Source: CAWAND01 sp963783335
GTDB taxonomy: Bacteria; Chloroflexota; Anaerolineae; Anaerolineales; E44-bin32
Reading direction: 5' to 3'
Assembly: GCA_963783335.1 (NCBI GenBank)
Contig: CAWAND010000004.1
Coordinates: forward strand, 372,001-436,000
Length of the DNA stretch: 64,000 bases
Both the position numbers and the translations under genes were made by a program. Positions 44,495-53,426 of this stretch are shown here, piece after piece. Each line of letters begins with the position of its first letter. Position 1 is the stretch's first letter. A model generated the notes under the pieces. The model ran no database searches and had not been told where the DNA came from. It worked only from the letters and a program-made list of their open reading frames with translations.

Positions 44495-44928
44495 CCGATC
44501 CTCTTTCCGAGAACGTGCAGGGCCATGAGATCGCACCCGAAGTCCTCGTAGAATGCCAACGCATCGGCGTTGTCTTTGGTCACCAGCAAATAGTACTTGA
44601 GGCAGCCCTTGGCCAGCAACCTGGCCTCAACTGCCTCCATCAGTGCCCTTCCCAACCCAAGGCGCCGCACTTGAGGGGCAACGGCCAAATGGTAGACAAT
44701 CCCGCGCCGTCCGTCGAACCCACCCAGGACCGTACCCACGATTTGACCACCCTCCTCGGCCACCAGAAACAAATCCGGATCCCGCGCGAGCTTCTTTTTG
44801 ATCTCCTGTGCTTCGTCCGACGACGAAAGCTGAATCCCGGGCCCAGAATGCTGCCACAGACTCCGGACGGCGGAGTAATCGGTCTCGAAATCAAAAGTTC
44901 GGATTGAAGGCTGGAATTTCTCGCTCAA
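44491..44928 (-). CDS. GNAT-family N-acetyltransferase
   Basis: 145 residues. The acetyl-CoA loop is VRRLGLGRALMEAVEARL, with strand VYHLAVAPQV before it and the C-terminal DNADALAFYEDFGC. The substrate is unknown; the form (GNAT with an acidic N-terminal segment) resembles RimI-like and generic members. Coupled to mogA by a 4-base overlap. Confidence 0.85.
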   Translation of the reverse strand: MSEKFQPSIRTFDFETDYSAVRSLWQHSGPGIQLSSSDEAQEIKKKLARDPDLFLVAEEGGQIVGTVLGGFDGRRGIVYHLAVAPQVRRLGLGRALMEAVEARLLAKGCLKYYLLVTKDNADALAFYEDFGCDLMALHVLGKRIG

Positions 44929-44946
44929 TGCGCCTCCCTCCAGCTA

Positions 44947-44972
44947 ATCAGGCGCCCCGGGGGGCGCCTGAT
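44947..44972. terminator. Perfect 12-base palindrome between two minus-strand genes
   Basis: Arms 44947-44958 and 44961-44972 (ATCAGGCGCCCC / GGGGCGCCTGAT) with a 2-base centre, 45 bases past the stop of the PHP/AlbA gene. No T-run follows on the minus strand, so it may be a weak or factor-assisted terminator. A 2-base loop favours a cruciform or slightly opened hairpin. Confidence 0.45.
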
Positions 44973-45016
44973 GGCATGCTTTTGTTGATCGTCAGGTCCC
45001 AGACTCCTGACCTGAT

Positions 45017-46749
45017 TTACTCGTTGTCGGTGCCGACGAGGGCTTTCCACTCGCCGTGAATGCCGTCTTCGGTAACGCCGTAGTAGAAGCGGATTCTGCC
45101 GTCGCTCTTCTGAACGAGATCATAACGCCGTCGATTTCCGCGCTTCTGTTCCTTCAATTTCCCCAAGTCGCCTTGCCAGGAGATATTGGCGCGGGTCTTG
45201 TCCTCGGGAAGTTCTTTGTATTCCGAAATGGCGTAGTGCCAAAGCCGGCGCGCCGAAGTCTGTGTGACATTCTTGACCACGTTGCCGTTGCGCAGATCGC
45301 GGCAGGGTGTAGTACTTGGTGTTGTCACGCTCTTCCACGTCGACAACCTCCACCCCTGTCCTGGGCGGAGCAACGCCGTGTTCCGCCGGCGTGCTCGCAG
45401 ATTCGGCACCGGGTTCTACTGGTGCTTCAGATTTGCCTCGAAGCACGAGCTGCTTAATCTCGTCTCTGACGGCAAGCCCCGTATCCGTCTCATCCCGCAC
45501 GTAGATCTTGTTGTCATCCACCGCATACGGCGGATCGTCACCCCGAGGGACGAGTATCCGCAGGACCATCTTGCCCCGGGTTTCCATCGAGTCGACCTGG
45601 CAGGAAAGCGGGGGACTGATTTGCTTGGTGATTTCCTTTTCGAGCTTCTTGATGGCGTCCTTGGGATTGCTCACACCAGTTGGGGGCTTGGAGGCATCCT
45701 GACCCACACCGACGTAGAGCGTGCCGCCGTTGGTGTTGGCCATGCCGCACACGTCGGCAATGATGGCGTACAGCCTGCCGCCCCTAACCGTCATCGACTC
45801 GTGGAAGTCCTGCACAATCGACGGGCCCTCTTCTCGGGCCTGATGTACGAAGTCTTGGATATCTTTGGTGGTTGAGGATGACGATGCGACATGGGGCCGA
45901 TGGCTGGCAAAGTCATTGCTCTGGAAGAGGGCATACAGGGCTTCAAACGAGACCTCATCCAGCATCACTTCCGTGGCCCGGTCACCGATGCCGAGATTCT
46001 TCTTGTCCTTGGGATCGGCCGCGATTCGATGCGAGTTCGGAGCCTTGGATGCAGTGCATCCGCCGCGGGTATTCGGGCTTGGTTCCGTTGAAGAACTGGG
46101 CTGTCGAGCGACGCCCCTTCTGGTCCAAATCGGTCACTTCGAGCGCATGCAGGTTGGGGTCCTGGGTGTAGGCGATCTTCGTCTGGCCCCCGAAACGGAA
46201 GCCGCGCATGGCCACGCCGTTGCTTGAGTTGGCATGCGCCGCAATCGCCAACCCGCCGGCTTCGTTGATCACCCGGTAGGCCGTGAGCACATCCGCCGTG
46301 GCCCCCACAGTTGACGAACCATCGTCCAATTCCTCAGGGGGCACCTTGAGATCCAGCAGCAAGTGCTCTAGCTGTCGGACGGACTTCTCCGGGGAGAAGA
46401 TGCCCAGGATATGGAAGCCAAAGGTGGCCGTGAACTCAAACCCCGGCAGCACGAGGACATCGTCCAGCAAGCTGCGGTACTCATCTAGATTGGCCCGCTC
46501 ATTCTTCTCGAGGCGGTTCAGCTTTTCCAGCATTTCCAAGCGTTCGATTTCTTCCTGCATCTGGCGATACCCGGCCACAGTGTTGTGGTCGGCAAAGGCG
46601 ATAATGTCCAGGCCACGCGCCTTGGCGTGGCGCAGGACATCAAGATACGTTGCCTTTGGCTCTTGGTAGTCATTCGATGCAGGTGTATGTAAATGTAGAT
46701 CCATCAACCGCCACTGACGTGACGATCTCCGGTTGGTTTTTTTTGACAC
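45017..46749 (-). CDS. PHP-domain / AlbA_2 (Schlafen-like) fusion protein, two single-base frameshifts
   Basis: Three adjacent frames join into one 576-residue protein when one base is removed near 46036 and one near 45300 (1733 minus 2 is 577 codons with stop). The N-terminal PHP phosphoesterase domain has MDLHLHTPASNDY, IIAFADHNTVAGY, PGFEFTATFGFHILGIF, AIAAHANSS, and GSDSHR across the first repair. The middle AlbA_2 domain has IIADVCGMANTNGGTLYVGVG and PPYAVDDNKIYVRDETDTGLA. The C-terminal part is RARRLWHYAISEYKELPEDK-like and unassigned. GTG 46749 has little ribosome site. A PHP/AlbA_2 pairing is unusual; a nucleic-acid or nucleotide target is inferred. Confidence 0.72.
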
Positions 46750-46792
46750 AACAGTTAACTCATTCTTTCCGGGGCCGCCTCAAGGACGGCTT

Positions 46793-47155
46793 TCATTCCC
46801 CTTCTAATTGGTGCTTAATCACTGACAATAGTCGTTCTGGGTCGTAAGGTTTCATCAGGAACGCCGACGCTCCGGCTGCCTCGCACTCCTGGGCCAGGTT
46901 CATGCCGGATGTCATCACGACCGGCATGTCCAGGCGATGGTCTCCCGAGCCCTTCAATTCCCCTAGGATCTCGAGGCCGTCAGCCTCTCCGATGAATACG
47001 TCCATCAACACGACATCTGGGCGCTGCTTTTGCAGCTCATCCAGCATGCCCGTCTTTGAGGAGGCTTGCATCACGTCGTAGCCATCCAGCTGCAACAGCG
47101 TCTTCAGCAAGGATGTCATGGTCGAATCATCATCGACGATCAATACTGTGGCCAT
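46793..47155 (-). CDS. Response regulator, receiver domain only
   Basis: 120-residue CheY-like receiver: VLIVDDDSTM (acidic pocket), VVLMDVF with phosphoacceptor Asp52, VVMTSG and FLMKPYDPERLL with the conserved Lys. No output domain. It lies 43 bases upstream of the PHP/AlbA gene in the same direction. No cognate histidine kinase is nearby. The region 47156-47531 upstream should contain its promoter. Confidence 0.9.
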   Translation of the reverse strand: MATVLIVDDDSTMTSLLKTLLQLDGYDVMQASSKTGMLDELQKQRPDVVLMDVFIGEADGLEILGELKGSGDHRLDMPVVMTSGMNLAQECEAAGASAFLMKPYDPERLLSVIKHQLEGE

Positions 47156-47531
47156 GCCGCCTCAGAACCTCTTGCTCTGCTCCCGTCACCCTCAACCGAC
47201 GAGTATACATGCAGACGTTGGTTCCCGCATTCGGATCCCCTGCTCCATGCCGCCAGTGAATCCATCCCACCGCCGCGCTTTGACGCCCTACGCCTAAGGC
47301 GCCGACAAGCGTGCTTGCTTTGAATTGCGTTCAACATCTTGCCTGTGGGGGTGCGAACATTGGGGTTAATGAGGTGCTTTCGACAACATAGGCCCTAAAC
47401 CTGGCCATAAAATCCGTGCTTCTCCGGCCGATCTGTGCCCTCGACACAGGTCATTCTACCACAATGGCCTGCCTTCCGACGCAATCTCACCTTCAGCAAT
47501 TTGACTATGCGAAGGGGATGAGAACACCTGT
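47156..47531. other. 376-base stretch without a gene
   Basis: Between the MBL gene (ends 47532) and the response regulator (starts 47155), both minus strand. I see no supported reading frame, tRNA or strong hairpin. It probably carries the response-regulator promoter (a TATACT box lies about 50 bases upstream of its start, without a good -35). Confidence 0.4.
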
Positions 47532-48304
47532 TCAGACCTGAACCCGATCGAGCGAAATGCGCATAAAATCCTCTGCCAAAGCCACCGGTCCCTGAAAACG
47601 CTTGGCTGCCTCCGCCACCAGATTGGGATCCACGCTTGGGTGTACGGGGTAGTGGATGAGCAGCAGCTGCCCCACCTCGGATCGGGCGGCGATCTCGCCG
47701 GCCTGTGCCGCGGATGTGTGGCCTGGACTCATACCGGTGGCCTCGTGGATGAGAACATCCGCACCAGAGGCGAGACGGACGACTTCGTCGCACGGTTCCG
47801 TATCACAAGAATAGGCTATCTGACGCCCTGAATCAGCCGATTCTACCCGCAGCCCAATCGTAGGGACGAGGTGATGTACCGGGGATGACAAGATCCGGAC
47901 ATCTTGATTCTCCAGCACCAGCTCGGCCTCGGTTTCCGGCAGTCGGTGGAATGAGACGGTGAAAAATTCGGGCCAGTTCTCCCACTGATAGAAACTCATC
48001 ATATCTTCGACGCGCTTAAGGCAGTGATTCAGGCCGTAGAATTCTCAAAGGGGCTTGTCTGCCCAACAACCACATATTCATGAGGAACAACGGTAGTCCG
48101 GAAACATGATCCGGGTGAAAGTGGGTGAGGATGATTTCTTGAACATCGTCCAGATCGATCCCCGCTCGCTCCAAACGCACCACAGCTGTGCCCACACAGT
48201 CGATCAGAATTGTCCCAGAACTCTCCCCGGACCGCCATATGGGTGTTGGCGTGGTCTGCGGAAGGGACAGAGTTCGCACTTCCCAGAACGATCAGCTCCG
48301 CCAC
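47532..48304 (-). CDS. Metallo-beta-lactamase-fold hydrolase (RNase Z-like), two single-base frameshifts
   Basis: Three frames combine to one 256-residue MBL protein if one G is removed from a run of four (48225-48228) and one base near 48040; 773 minus 2 is 257 codons with stop. Parts: AELIVLGSANSVPSADHANT, then ILIDCVG and EIILTHFHPDHVSGLPLF (the HxHxDH metal motif), then IAYSCDTEPCDEVV, LIHEAT, HTSAAQAGEIA, LLLIHYP. This is the order of RNase Z/phosphodiesterase-type MBL enzymes. The start is GTG 48304 with GGAGGAGG upstream, just past the ABC permease stop. Confidence 0.78.
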
Positions 48305-48307
48305 GGG

Positions 48308-49752
48308 TCAGCCTCCTCCCAACAACCAGGCGGCCACGAGCGGGGTCACGAAAACCTCGATGGCGGCCGCAACAACCAACAGGGGCAAGACAACGCCCAG
48401 GCTGACCCGGCACCACTCAGCCAGTGCGGTCAGCCAGCTTTCGCCCAAACTCTCCCCCGCAGGCGGGCTGACGAGCGACATTCCAAGATGCAGGATGGCC
48501 GCGCCGGCAATAATCGCCGCCGGGATCTCGAGGATGCCGTGCGGTGCGACCAGGGCAGCCACATACTTGAGGGCATCGAACCCGGCCAAGCTCAAGTTGC
48601 CGGCGAAGAAACCGATCAGGCCGACGGGAACCATCAACAGGATCACGCCCAAGATACCGAACGTGAAAATGCCAACCAGTGACGCCACGCCGATTGCCCG
48701 CAGATTGTTGGCCAGGATCAGCCACCAGCCACGCCCCGAAAGCAGTCCAAAACTGCGCATTTGCTGGAGTAGATCCGACTTGATGGCGTCGATTTGGAGA
48801 ACATCGGCCGGGATTCGATACTCCCCTGCCATTCGAACCCCCAGCAAATAGGCGCCGGTCAACACGACGATCATAAACACCATGCTTGGCCAAAGGCGCG
48901 GCAGCGAGGTCCGAATGACGCCGGCGTACCACCCGGCAAACCCGGATTCTGAGCCGAGGAAGGACGCCTTGACATGGCGCCAGGCCCATTTGAAATTGAG
49001 GACATCGATTTCCCTGCCCAGCAGCTCCTCGCGATTGAAGAGGTGCAAGCCCATCCGGCCCAGAACGATCGCCACAATAAACAAGCCGAAGACAATCCAC
49101 CACAACACGGCATACTGGGCCCAAAACATGATCAGGCTTTCGCCGATGATCAGCTGAGACATAGGCACGATCACGAATGACGCCAGCAGGTTGGCTGCCC
49201 GCACTGACGTGGTTTGAGAAGAAATGACCACCGCTCCGCTCACCATCACCAGGGCCTGCATGGTCGTGAGCATCAGCACTTGTGCCAGAAGCACTGGGGG
49301 CGGTGACCAGTGAACCGTCAGGGCTAGACCCCCAAGGTAGACGCCGATCCCGAGGTATGCGGCCCCAAGCGGGACCAGCAGAGAGGCCAACATCTTGCCC
49401 AGATACAGCTGGCCATCGGTGAGAGGCGTGGCCAACAGGGGTTCGAGTGAGAGCCGCTCACGTTCGCCAGCGAAGCTTTCGAGGGCAATCACCAGCGAGA
49501 TCGAAATGGGGAAGAAACCAACCACCATCAGCAGGAAGGGGATCAACCGATCGGCAACCACGTCGGCCCCATACTGGGCGACGAAACTCGTCGCCTTGTT
49601 GGCCGTGAAGTTCATTAAAGAGGGAAGAACAAGGTCAGGATTGCGATCGGCGTCAGGATACGCCAATCACGGAGCTGATCGGCGATCTCGCGGCCTGCGA
49701 TAAGGCCAACGGCCTCCCAGAAACTCAGGCGTTCGCCCGTGTCAACCGTCAC
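48308..49752 (-). CDS. ABC-2-type export permease, broken by a single-base deletion
   Basis: The long open frame begins at 49666 within the protein. The true N-terminus, from GTG 49752 (overlapping the ATPase stop as GTGA), reads ...GERLSFWEAVGLIAGREIA, then DWRILTPIAILTLFFP, and joins LMNFTANKATSFVAQYGADV after one missing base near 49622-49624 (run of three G). 1445 plus 1 is 482 codons with stop. The protein has about ten to twelve helices, with a large domain, SLVIALESFAGERERLSLEPL, typical of NatB-like ABC-2 exporters, and a C-terminal DUF95/SpoIIM-like helical bundle. Partner ATPase: 49749-50696. Confidence 0.82.
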
Positions 49753-50696
49753 CGGTTGGCATCCCGTTCTGATTCTCCGTCAGACACCACTCGGAGGTAG
49801 ACCTCTTCCAAGCTTCGGCCCACATCCGTCAGGGTCACCACCGAAAGTCCCGCTCGGCTCATGGCCTCCAACACACGCGGATTGGCCCGTTCTGGCTTGG
49901 AAGCCCGGTACCGAAGCCAGTCCTCGCCACATGCCACCGGCTCGATACCTCGAGGCAGTGCCTGCACGGCCCCATCCAGGCGCCCGGCCAGCCGAAGCTC
50001 CATGATGGGGTCGCCCAGCAGAGTCTGCTTCAGATCCTTGGGAGTTCCCAGGACGACGATCCGGCCTTTCCTTATGATGGCGATGTGATCGGCCAATGCC
50101 TCAGCTTCGGCGAGGTTGTGTGTGCACACGATAATGGCCCGATTGGACGAACGCAGCGTTTCGATACTCTGACGGACCATGCGCGCGCTGGCCGGGTCCA
50201 TGGCTGAGGTTGGCTCATCCAGCAGCAACACCGGGGGGTTATGGAGCATGGCGCGCGCAAGGGCCAGCTTTTGGCGCATGCCGCGGGAGAAATGGCCCAG
50301 ACGACGGTCCGAATCCTGCTGCAAACCAAATCGTTCAAGCAGCTGGTCTGCGCGCCTTTCAGCCTCTGTCTGGGACAAGCCATAGGTGCGACCGAAGAAC
50401 GCAAGGTAGGCTTTCGGGCGCATGCGCGTGTACAGACCGTGGTGTTCGGTGAGGAGCCCCACGGCTCGCCGCACGTTATAGGCCTCTTCAAGCACATCGT
50501 AGCCAGCTATGTGCGCCGTGCCCCTGGTGGGCGGCAAGATCGACGCCAGCATCCTGATGGTCGTGGTCTTGCCAGCGCCATTGGGCCCCAGCAGGGCCAG
50601 AATCTGCCCCTGCGCAACACGCAGGGTCACATCCTCGACGGCGGTCAGCTCGTCAAATTGCTTGGTCAGGCCGGAGGCTTCAATCAATGCTCCCAT
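49749..50696 (-). CDS. ABC-2-type export ATPase (NatA-like)
   Basis: 315 residues. Walker A LGPNGAGKTTTIRMLASILPP, Q-loop LLTEHHGLYTRM, signature FSRGMRQKLALARAMLHNPP, Walker B VLLLDEPTSAMDPAS, and switch THNLAEAEALAD, followed by an extra C-terminal domain. It should drive export by the permease in the next gene, which starts inside its stop codon. The exported substrate is unknown. The short leader (about 8 bases) lacks a ribosome site. Confidence 0.92.
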   Translation of the reverse strand: MGALIEASGLTKQFDELTAVEDVTLRVAQGQILALLGPNGAGKTTTIRMLASILPPTRGTAHIAGYDVLEEAYNVRRAVGLLTEHHGLYTRMRPKAYLAFFGRTYGLSQTEAERRADQLLERFGLQQDSDRRLGHFSRGMRQKLALARAMLHNPPVLLLDEPTSAMDPASARMVRQSIETLRSSNRAIIVCTHNLAEAEALADHIAIIRKGRIVVLGTPKDLKQTLLGDPIMELRLAGRLDGAVQALPRGIEPVACGEDWLRYRASKPERANPRVLEAMSRAGLSVVTLTDVGRSLEEVYLRVVSDGESERDANR

Positions 50697-50710
50697 ACGT
50701 CGTTCGGCGC

Positions 50711-50740
50711 ATTATAGCAGGAGCAATTGCCGCCCCACAA
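50711..50740 (-). promoter_or_regulatory. Promoter of the ABC-2 export operon
   Basis: Minus strand TTGTGG (50740-50735), an 18-base spacer and consensus TATAAT (50716-50711) with extended TGC. The predicted leader before ATG 50696 is about 8 bases. Confidence 0.6.
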
Positions 50741-50859
50741 TGACCCGAGCATCCCATGCCCGCGCGGCGCTCGCAGAGCATGGCAAGCCGGGGCAATAGG
50801 ACCAACAGGCGAAATCCGACACCCAAAAGGCATGATAAGATCGATTATGCGAGGTCGCT

Positions 50860-50875
50860 TGTGAAATTTTTCACA
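50860..50875. promoter_or_regulatory. CRP/FNR-type palindrome at the carboxypeptidase start
   Basis: TGTGA-N6-TCACA with spacer AATTTT; arms extend to TTGTGAAA / TTTCACAA (50859-50876). It contains the candidate start codon GTG 50861 of the downstream gene. Confidence 0.6.
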
Positions 50876-51808
50876 AACTGTAGCGGGGAGGCACTGCGAC
50901 GGGCACCTCCGCCTGAACCTGCACGGCCGCACAGCCTGAAAACCCGGCTGCGGTGGCTCTTGGCGGCTGGCTTGGGCCTTGCGCTGTGGACGGGCTTTTT
51001 CGTCCAGGCTTCGGCAGCCGTCGACGAGTCGCCACCCCCAGAAAACATCCTAAACCGGCCAATCGCCGGGCCCTCACCCACGCCAGCGAGCCCAACCGCT
51101 GTGCCAGCCTTGCCAACACCGATCGTCATCGGCCACTCTGTGGAGGGCCGGCCGCTCGAGGTCTATGCCTTCGGCAATGGCCGACATGCTCGCATGATCA
51201 TCGCCGATATCCATGGCGGATACGAATGGAACACAGCTGCGCTCACGGACCAGTTGATCGAGTTCCTCACCAGGCACGCCAGCCTGGTCCCTCCCGGAGT
51301 GACCTTGTATGTCCTGCCAAGCATGAATCCCGACGGTTTGGCAAGATCGCATGGCTATGACGGCCGGGCGAACGCCAACGGCGTCGACCTCAACCGCAAT
51401 TTTCCCCTCGACTGGAAAGCCACTTGGGCACCGGAAGGGTGTTGGAACTACCTGCCGATCACATCGGGAACACACCCCCTTTCTGAGCCAGAGAGCCAGG
51501 CAGTGGCTCGATTCTTGTTGGGGAACGGCATTGAGGCCTTGATCAGCTACCACAGCGCCGCCCTGGGGATCTTCGCCGGCGGAGACCCGTCTACGCCCCA
51601 ATCCCTCTCCCTGGCCGAGAGCCTGGCCAATGTTTCGCCCTACGCCTACCCGCCCAAGAACACCGGCTGCGACTACGCTGGCGAAATGGTGGATTGGTCG
51701 GCGGCCAACGGGATCGCGGCCGTCGACATTGAGCTGAGCACCCACTACAACCTGGATGTGGCGATCAATCAGCGGATCCTGTACGCCTTCCTCAACTGGC
51801 AGCCCTGA
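50861..51808 (+). CDS. Secreted M14-type zinc carboxypeptidase
   Basis: About 315 residues. A positively charged N-terminus and one helix (LRWLLAAGLGLALWTGFFVQ) act as signal or anchor, then a Pro/Thr/Ser linker, then the M14 peptidase domain. Zinc ligands are His and Glu in ADIHGGYEWNT and a later His in ISYHSAALG; the substrate-binding NRNFPLDW is present, and the general base Glu is in VDIELSTHYN. It resembles enzymes that trim peptidoglycan peptides or cleave C-terminal residues. The start is uncertain: GTG 50861 lies inside the CRP-type palindrome, and ATG 50756 and 50780 are earlier alternatives. Confidence 0.82.
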   Translation: MKFFTNCSGEALRRAPPPEPARPHSLKTRLRWLLAAGLGLALWTGFFVQASAAVDESPPPENILNRPIAGPSPTPASPTAVPALPTPIVIGHSVEGRPLEVYAFGNGRHARMIIADIHGGYEWNTAALTDQLIEFLTRHASLVPPGVTLYVLPSMNPDGLARSHGYDGRANANGVDLNRNFPLDWKATWAPEGCWNYLPITSGTHPLSEPESQAVARFLLGNGIEALISYHSAALGIFAGGDPSTPQSLSLAESLANVSPYAYPPKNTGCDYAGEMVDWSAANGIAAVDIELSTHYNLDVAINQRILYAFLNWQP

Positions 51809-51832
51809 TGAACCCTTCGCTTCAACATGCAA

Positions 51833-51858
51833 CGAGCCCGGCTGTCAGGCCGGGCTCG
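51833..51858. terminator. Hairpin between convergent carboxypeptidase and lgt
   Basis: Perfect 10-base arms (CGAGCCCGGC / GCCGGGCTCG), a 6-base loop, placed between two convergent gene ends. T-runs are weak on both sides, so a shared or leaky terminator is likely. Confidence 0.6.
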
Positions 51859-51880
51859 GGTTGCGGTCAACTCAGAACTC

Positions 51881-52723
51881 CTACATGGGCGGCTCGATGG
51901 ATGGCTCCATCGGCGGCTGCGACGAACGGTGGCGCCAATAGAGCACGCCCCCGCTGACCAATGCGACCACCAGCATCAACCCCTGGTTGAAGTTGATGCC
52001 AAACAAGGGAACAAAATCAAGCCTGAGGAATTCGAGCCCGAACCTGATCAGCGGATAGGTCACGAGATACACCAGGAAGAGATCCCCTCGCTTCAAGCGA
52101 TCACCGTAGCGCCTCCAAATCCAAAAGAGGAAGGCCGCGTTGAGCACGTTCAGAATCGACTCATACAAAAAGAGCGGCTGGAAGTATTCAAACTGCTGGA
52201 AGCCGGGCATCCGATTCTCAGGGCGAATGTAGATCCCCCAAGGGAGATTGGTCGGCGGGCCGTAGATCTCCTGGTTGACAAAGTTGCCCCAGCGGCCGAT
52301 CGCCTGGCCTATCGCCAGCCCCGGAGCCGTGGCATCGAGCAGGAGCCGCAAGCTGAATCCGTTGCGATAGGCAAAGATCCACAGGCCAACCACGCCGCCG
52401 ATGATCGCCCCCGGTATGCCAAGTCCGCCTTGCCAGGAGGCGATCAGATCAAGTGGATGGGTGAGATAGTAATGCGTGTCGATACCAGCCGCCAACAAGC
52501 TCTTGGATGGGGTGAACACATGGTACAGCCGTGCCCCAATCACACCGAGCACCAAGGCCCATACAAGCGCATCCCACATGATGTCCGGGGATAGCTCGTC
52601 GTCCATGAGTCGGATCATCCGGGAGGCAATGTAGGTGCCCACCAGGGCGCCTGTCATGACGATGATGCCGTAAAAGTGGATGTAGATCAGACCGAAATGA
52701 ATGCCGTAGCTGTCAACGTACAT
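51881..52723 (-). CDS. lgt: Prolipoprotein diacylglyceryl transferase
   Basis: 280 residues, seven helices. It adds diacylglycerol to the lipobox cysteine of prolipoproteins. Motifs: YIHFYGIIVMTG, ARLYHVF, GGLGIPGAIIGGV, and the signature GQAIGRWGNFVNQEIYG, plus YFQPLFLYESILN. A C-terminal Pro/Glu tail. It lies 6 bases after the CDP-alcohol transferase gene. The SCO-like lipoprotein at 62966 would be a client. Confidence 0.95.
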   Translation of the reverse strand: MYVDSYGIHFGLIYIHFYGIIVMTGALVGTYIASRMIRLMDDELSPDIMWDALVWALVLGVIGARLYHVFTPSKSLLAAGIDTHYYLTHPLDLIASWQGGLGIPGAIIGGVVGLWIFAYRNGFSLRLLLDATAPGLAIGQAIGRWGNFVNQEIYGPPTNLPWGIYIRPENRMPGFQQFEYFQPLFLYESILNVLNAAFLFWIWRRYGDRLKRGDLFLVYLVTYPLIRFGLEFLRLDFVPLFGINFNQGLMLVVALVSGGVLYWRHRSSQPPMEPSIEPPM

Positions 52724-52729
52724 TCGTAC

Positions 52730-53362
52730 CTATTCCTTCCCGCTGCGGCGCGCGTAAGCCTGACGGCGGACCAGGAAGACTCGCTGGAGGGCGGTCAGGT
52801 TTGCCAGCACGGCGATGATGGCGATCCCAACGGACGGAAATCCGAGCAGCAAACTGGGGACAAGCACCAGGTAGCGCTCAACTCGGGTCAGGATTCCCCC
52901 CTTGACCTGGAATCCAAGCGCTTCACCTCTGGCCCGCATGTAGGAAACCAACACCGAACCAGCGGCGGCGGCAAAGATCAAGCCGCTGGTCGTCACATCG
53001 CCCTGCGCCAGGAAGTACCAGAGCAAGCCCCCCAGCACGGTGAGTTCGTTGTAACGATCGGTTACCGAATCGACAAACGCGCCAAACTCAGATGGCTCCC
53101 CCCTCAGGCGGGCCATGGGACCATCGAGTGCATCAATCGGACCCATGAGCAAGACAATCAAGCCGCCCACCAGAAAGCGGCCCTGGGTAAGAAAAATGGC
53201 TCCCACGATGTTCCCCGCCAGCCCCATAAGGGTCAGCGTATTCGGTGCCAGGCCCAAACTGTTTAAGAACGCCGCCACCGGATCCAGCAGGCCCTTAAAC
53301 CAAATCCTTAGCAGGTCGGTTAATGTTGGCCTGGCTGGCTTTGCACTTTCTTTAGCTCGCAT
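52730..53362 (-). CDS. CDP-alcohol phosphatidyltransferase
   Basis: 210 residues, six helices. The active-site signature D-G-x2-A-R-x8-G-x3-D-x3-D is seen as ALDGPMARLRG then FGAFVDSVTDRYNE. The family forms phospholipids such as phosphatidylglycerol phosphate, phosphatidylinositol phosphate or cardiolipin; the alcohol acceptor cannot be told. AGGAG precedes ATG 53362. Cotranscribed with lgt. Confidence 0.9.
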   Translation of the reverse strand: MRAKESAKPARPTLTDLLRIWFKGLLDPVAAFLNSLGLAPNTLTLMGLAGNIVGAIFLTQGRFLVGGLIVLLMGPIDALDGPMARLRGEPSEFGAFVDSVTDRYNELTVLGGLLWYFLAQGDVTTSGLIFAAAAGSVLVSYMRARGEALGFQVKGGILTRVERYLVLVPSLLLGFPSVGIAIIAVLANLTALQRVFLVRRQAYARRSGKE

Positions 53363-53426
53363 TCAAATCTCCTGGTTTGACTAAAGAATGCTACTTGCCT
53401 ACGGGTAGGCGTGTCAAGGTGATCTG

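Noticed and set aside
44947..44972. Classic intrinsic terminator on the minus strand
   Set aside because: The palindrome is perfect but has no T-run and only a 2-base centre.
45264..45875. 203-codon plus-strand reading frame
   Set aside because: It is the complement of the AlbA_2 coding region, with no ribosome site and no recognisable protein.
47156..47531. Possible small gene or RNA in the 376-base gap
   Set aside because: No supported start, no tRNA-like fold and no conserved motif seen by eye.
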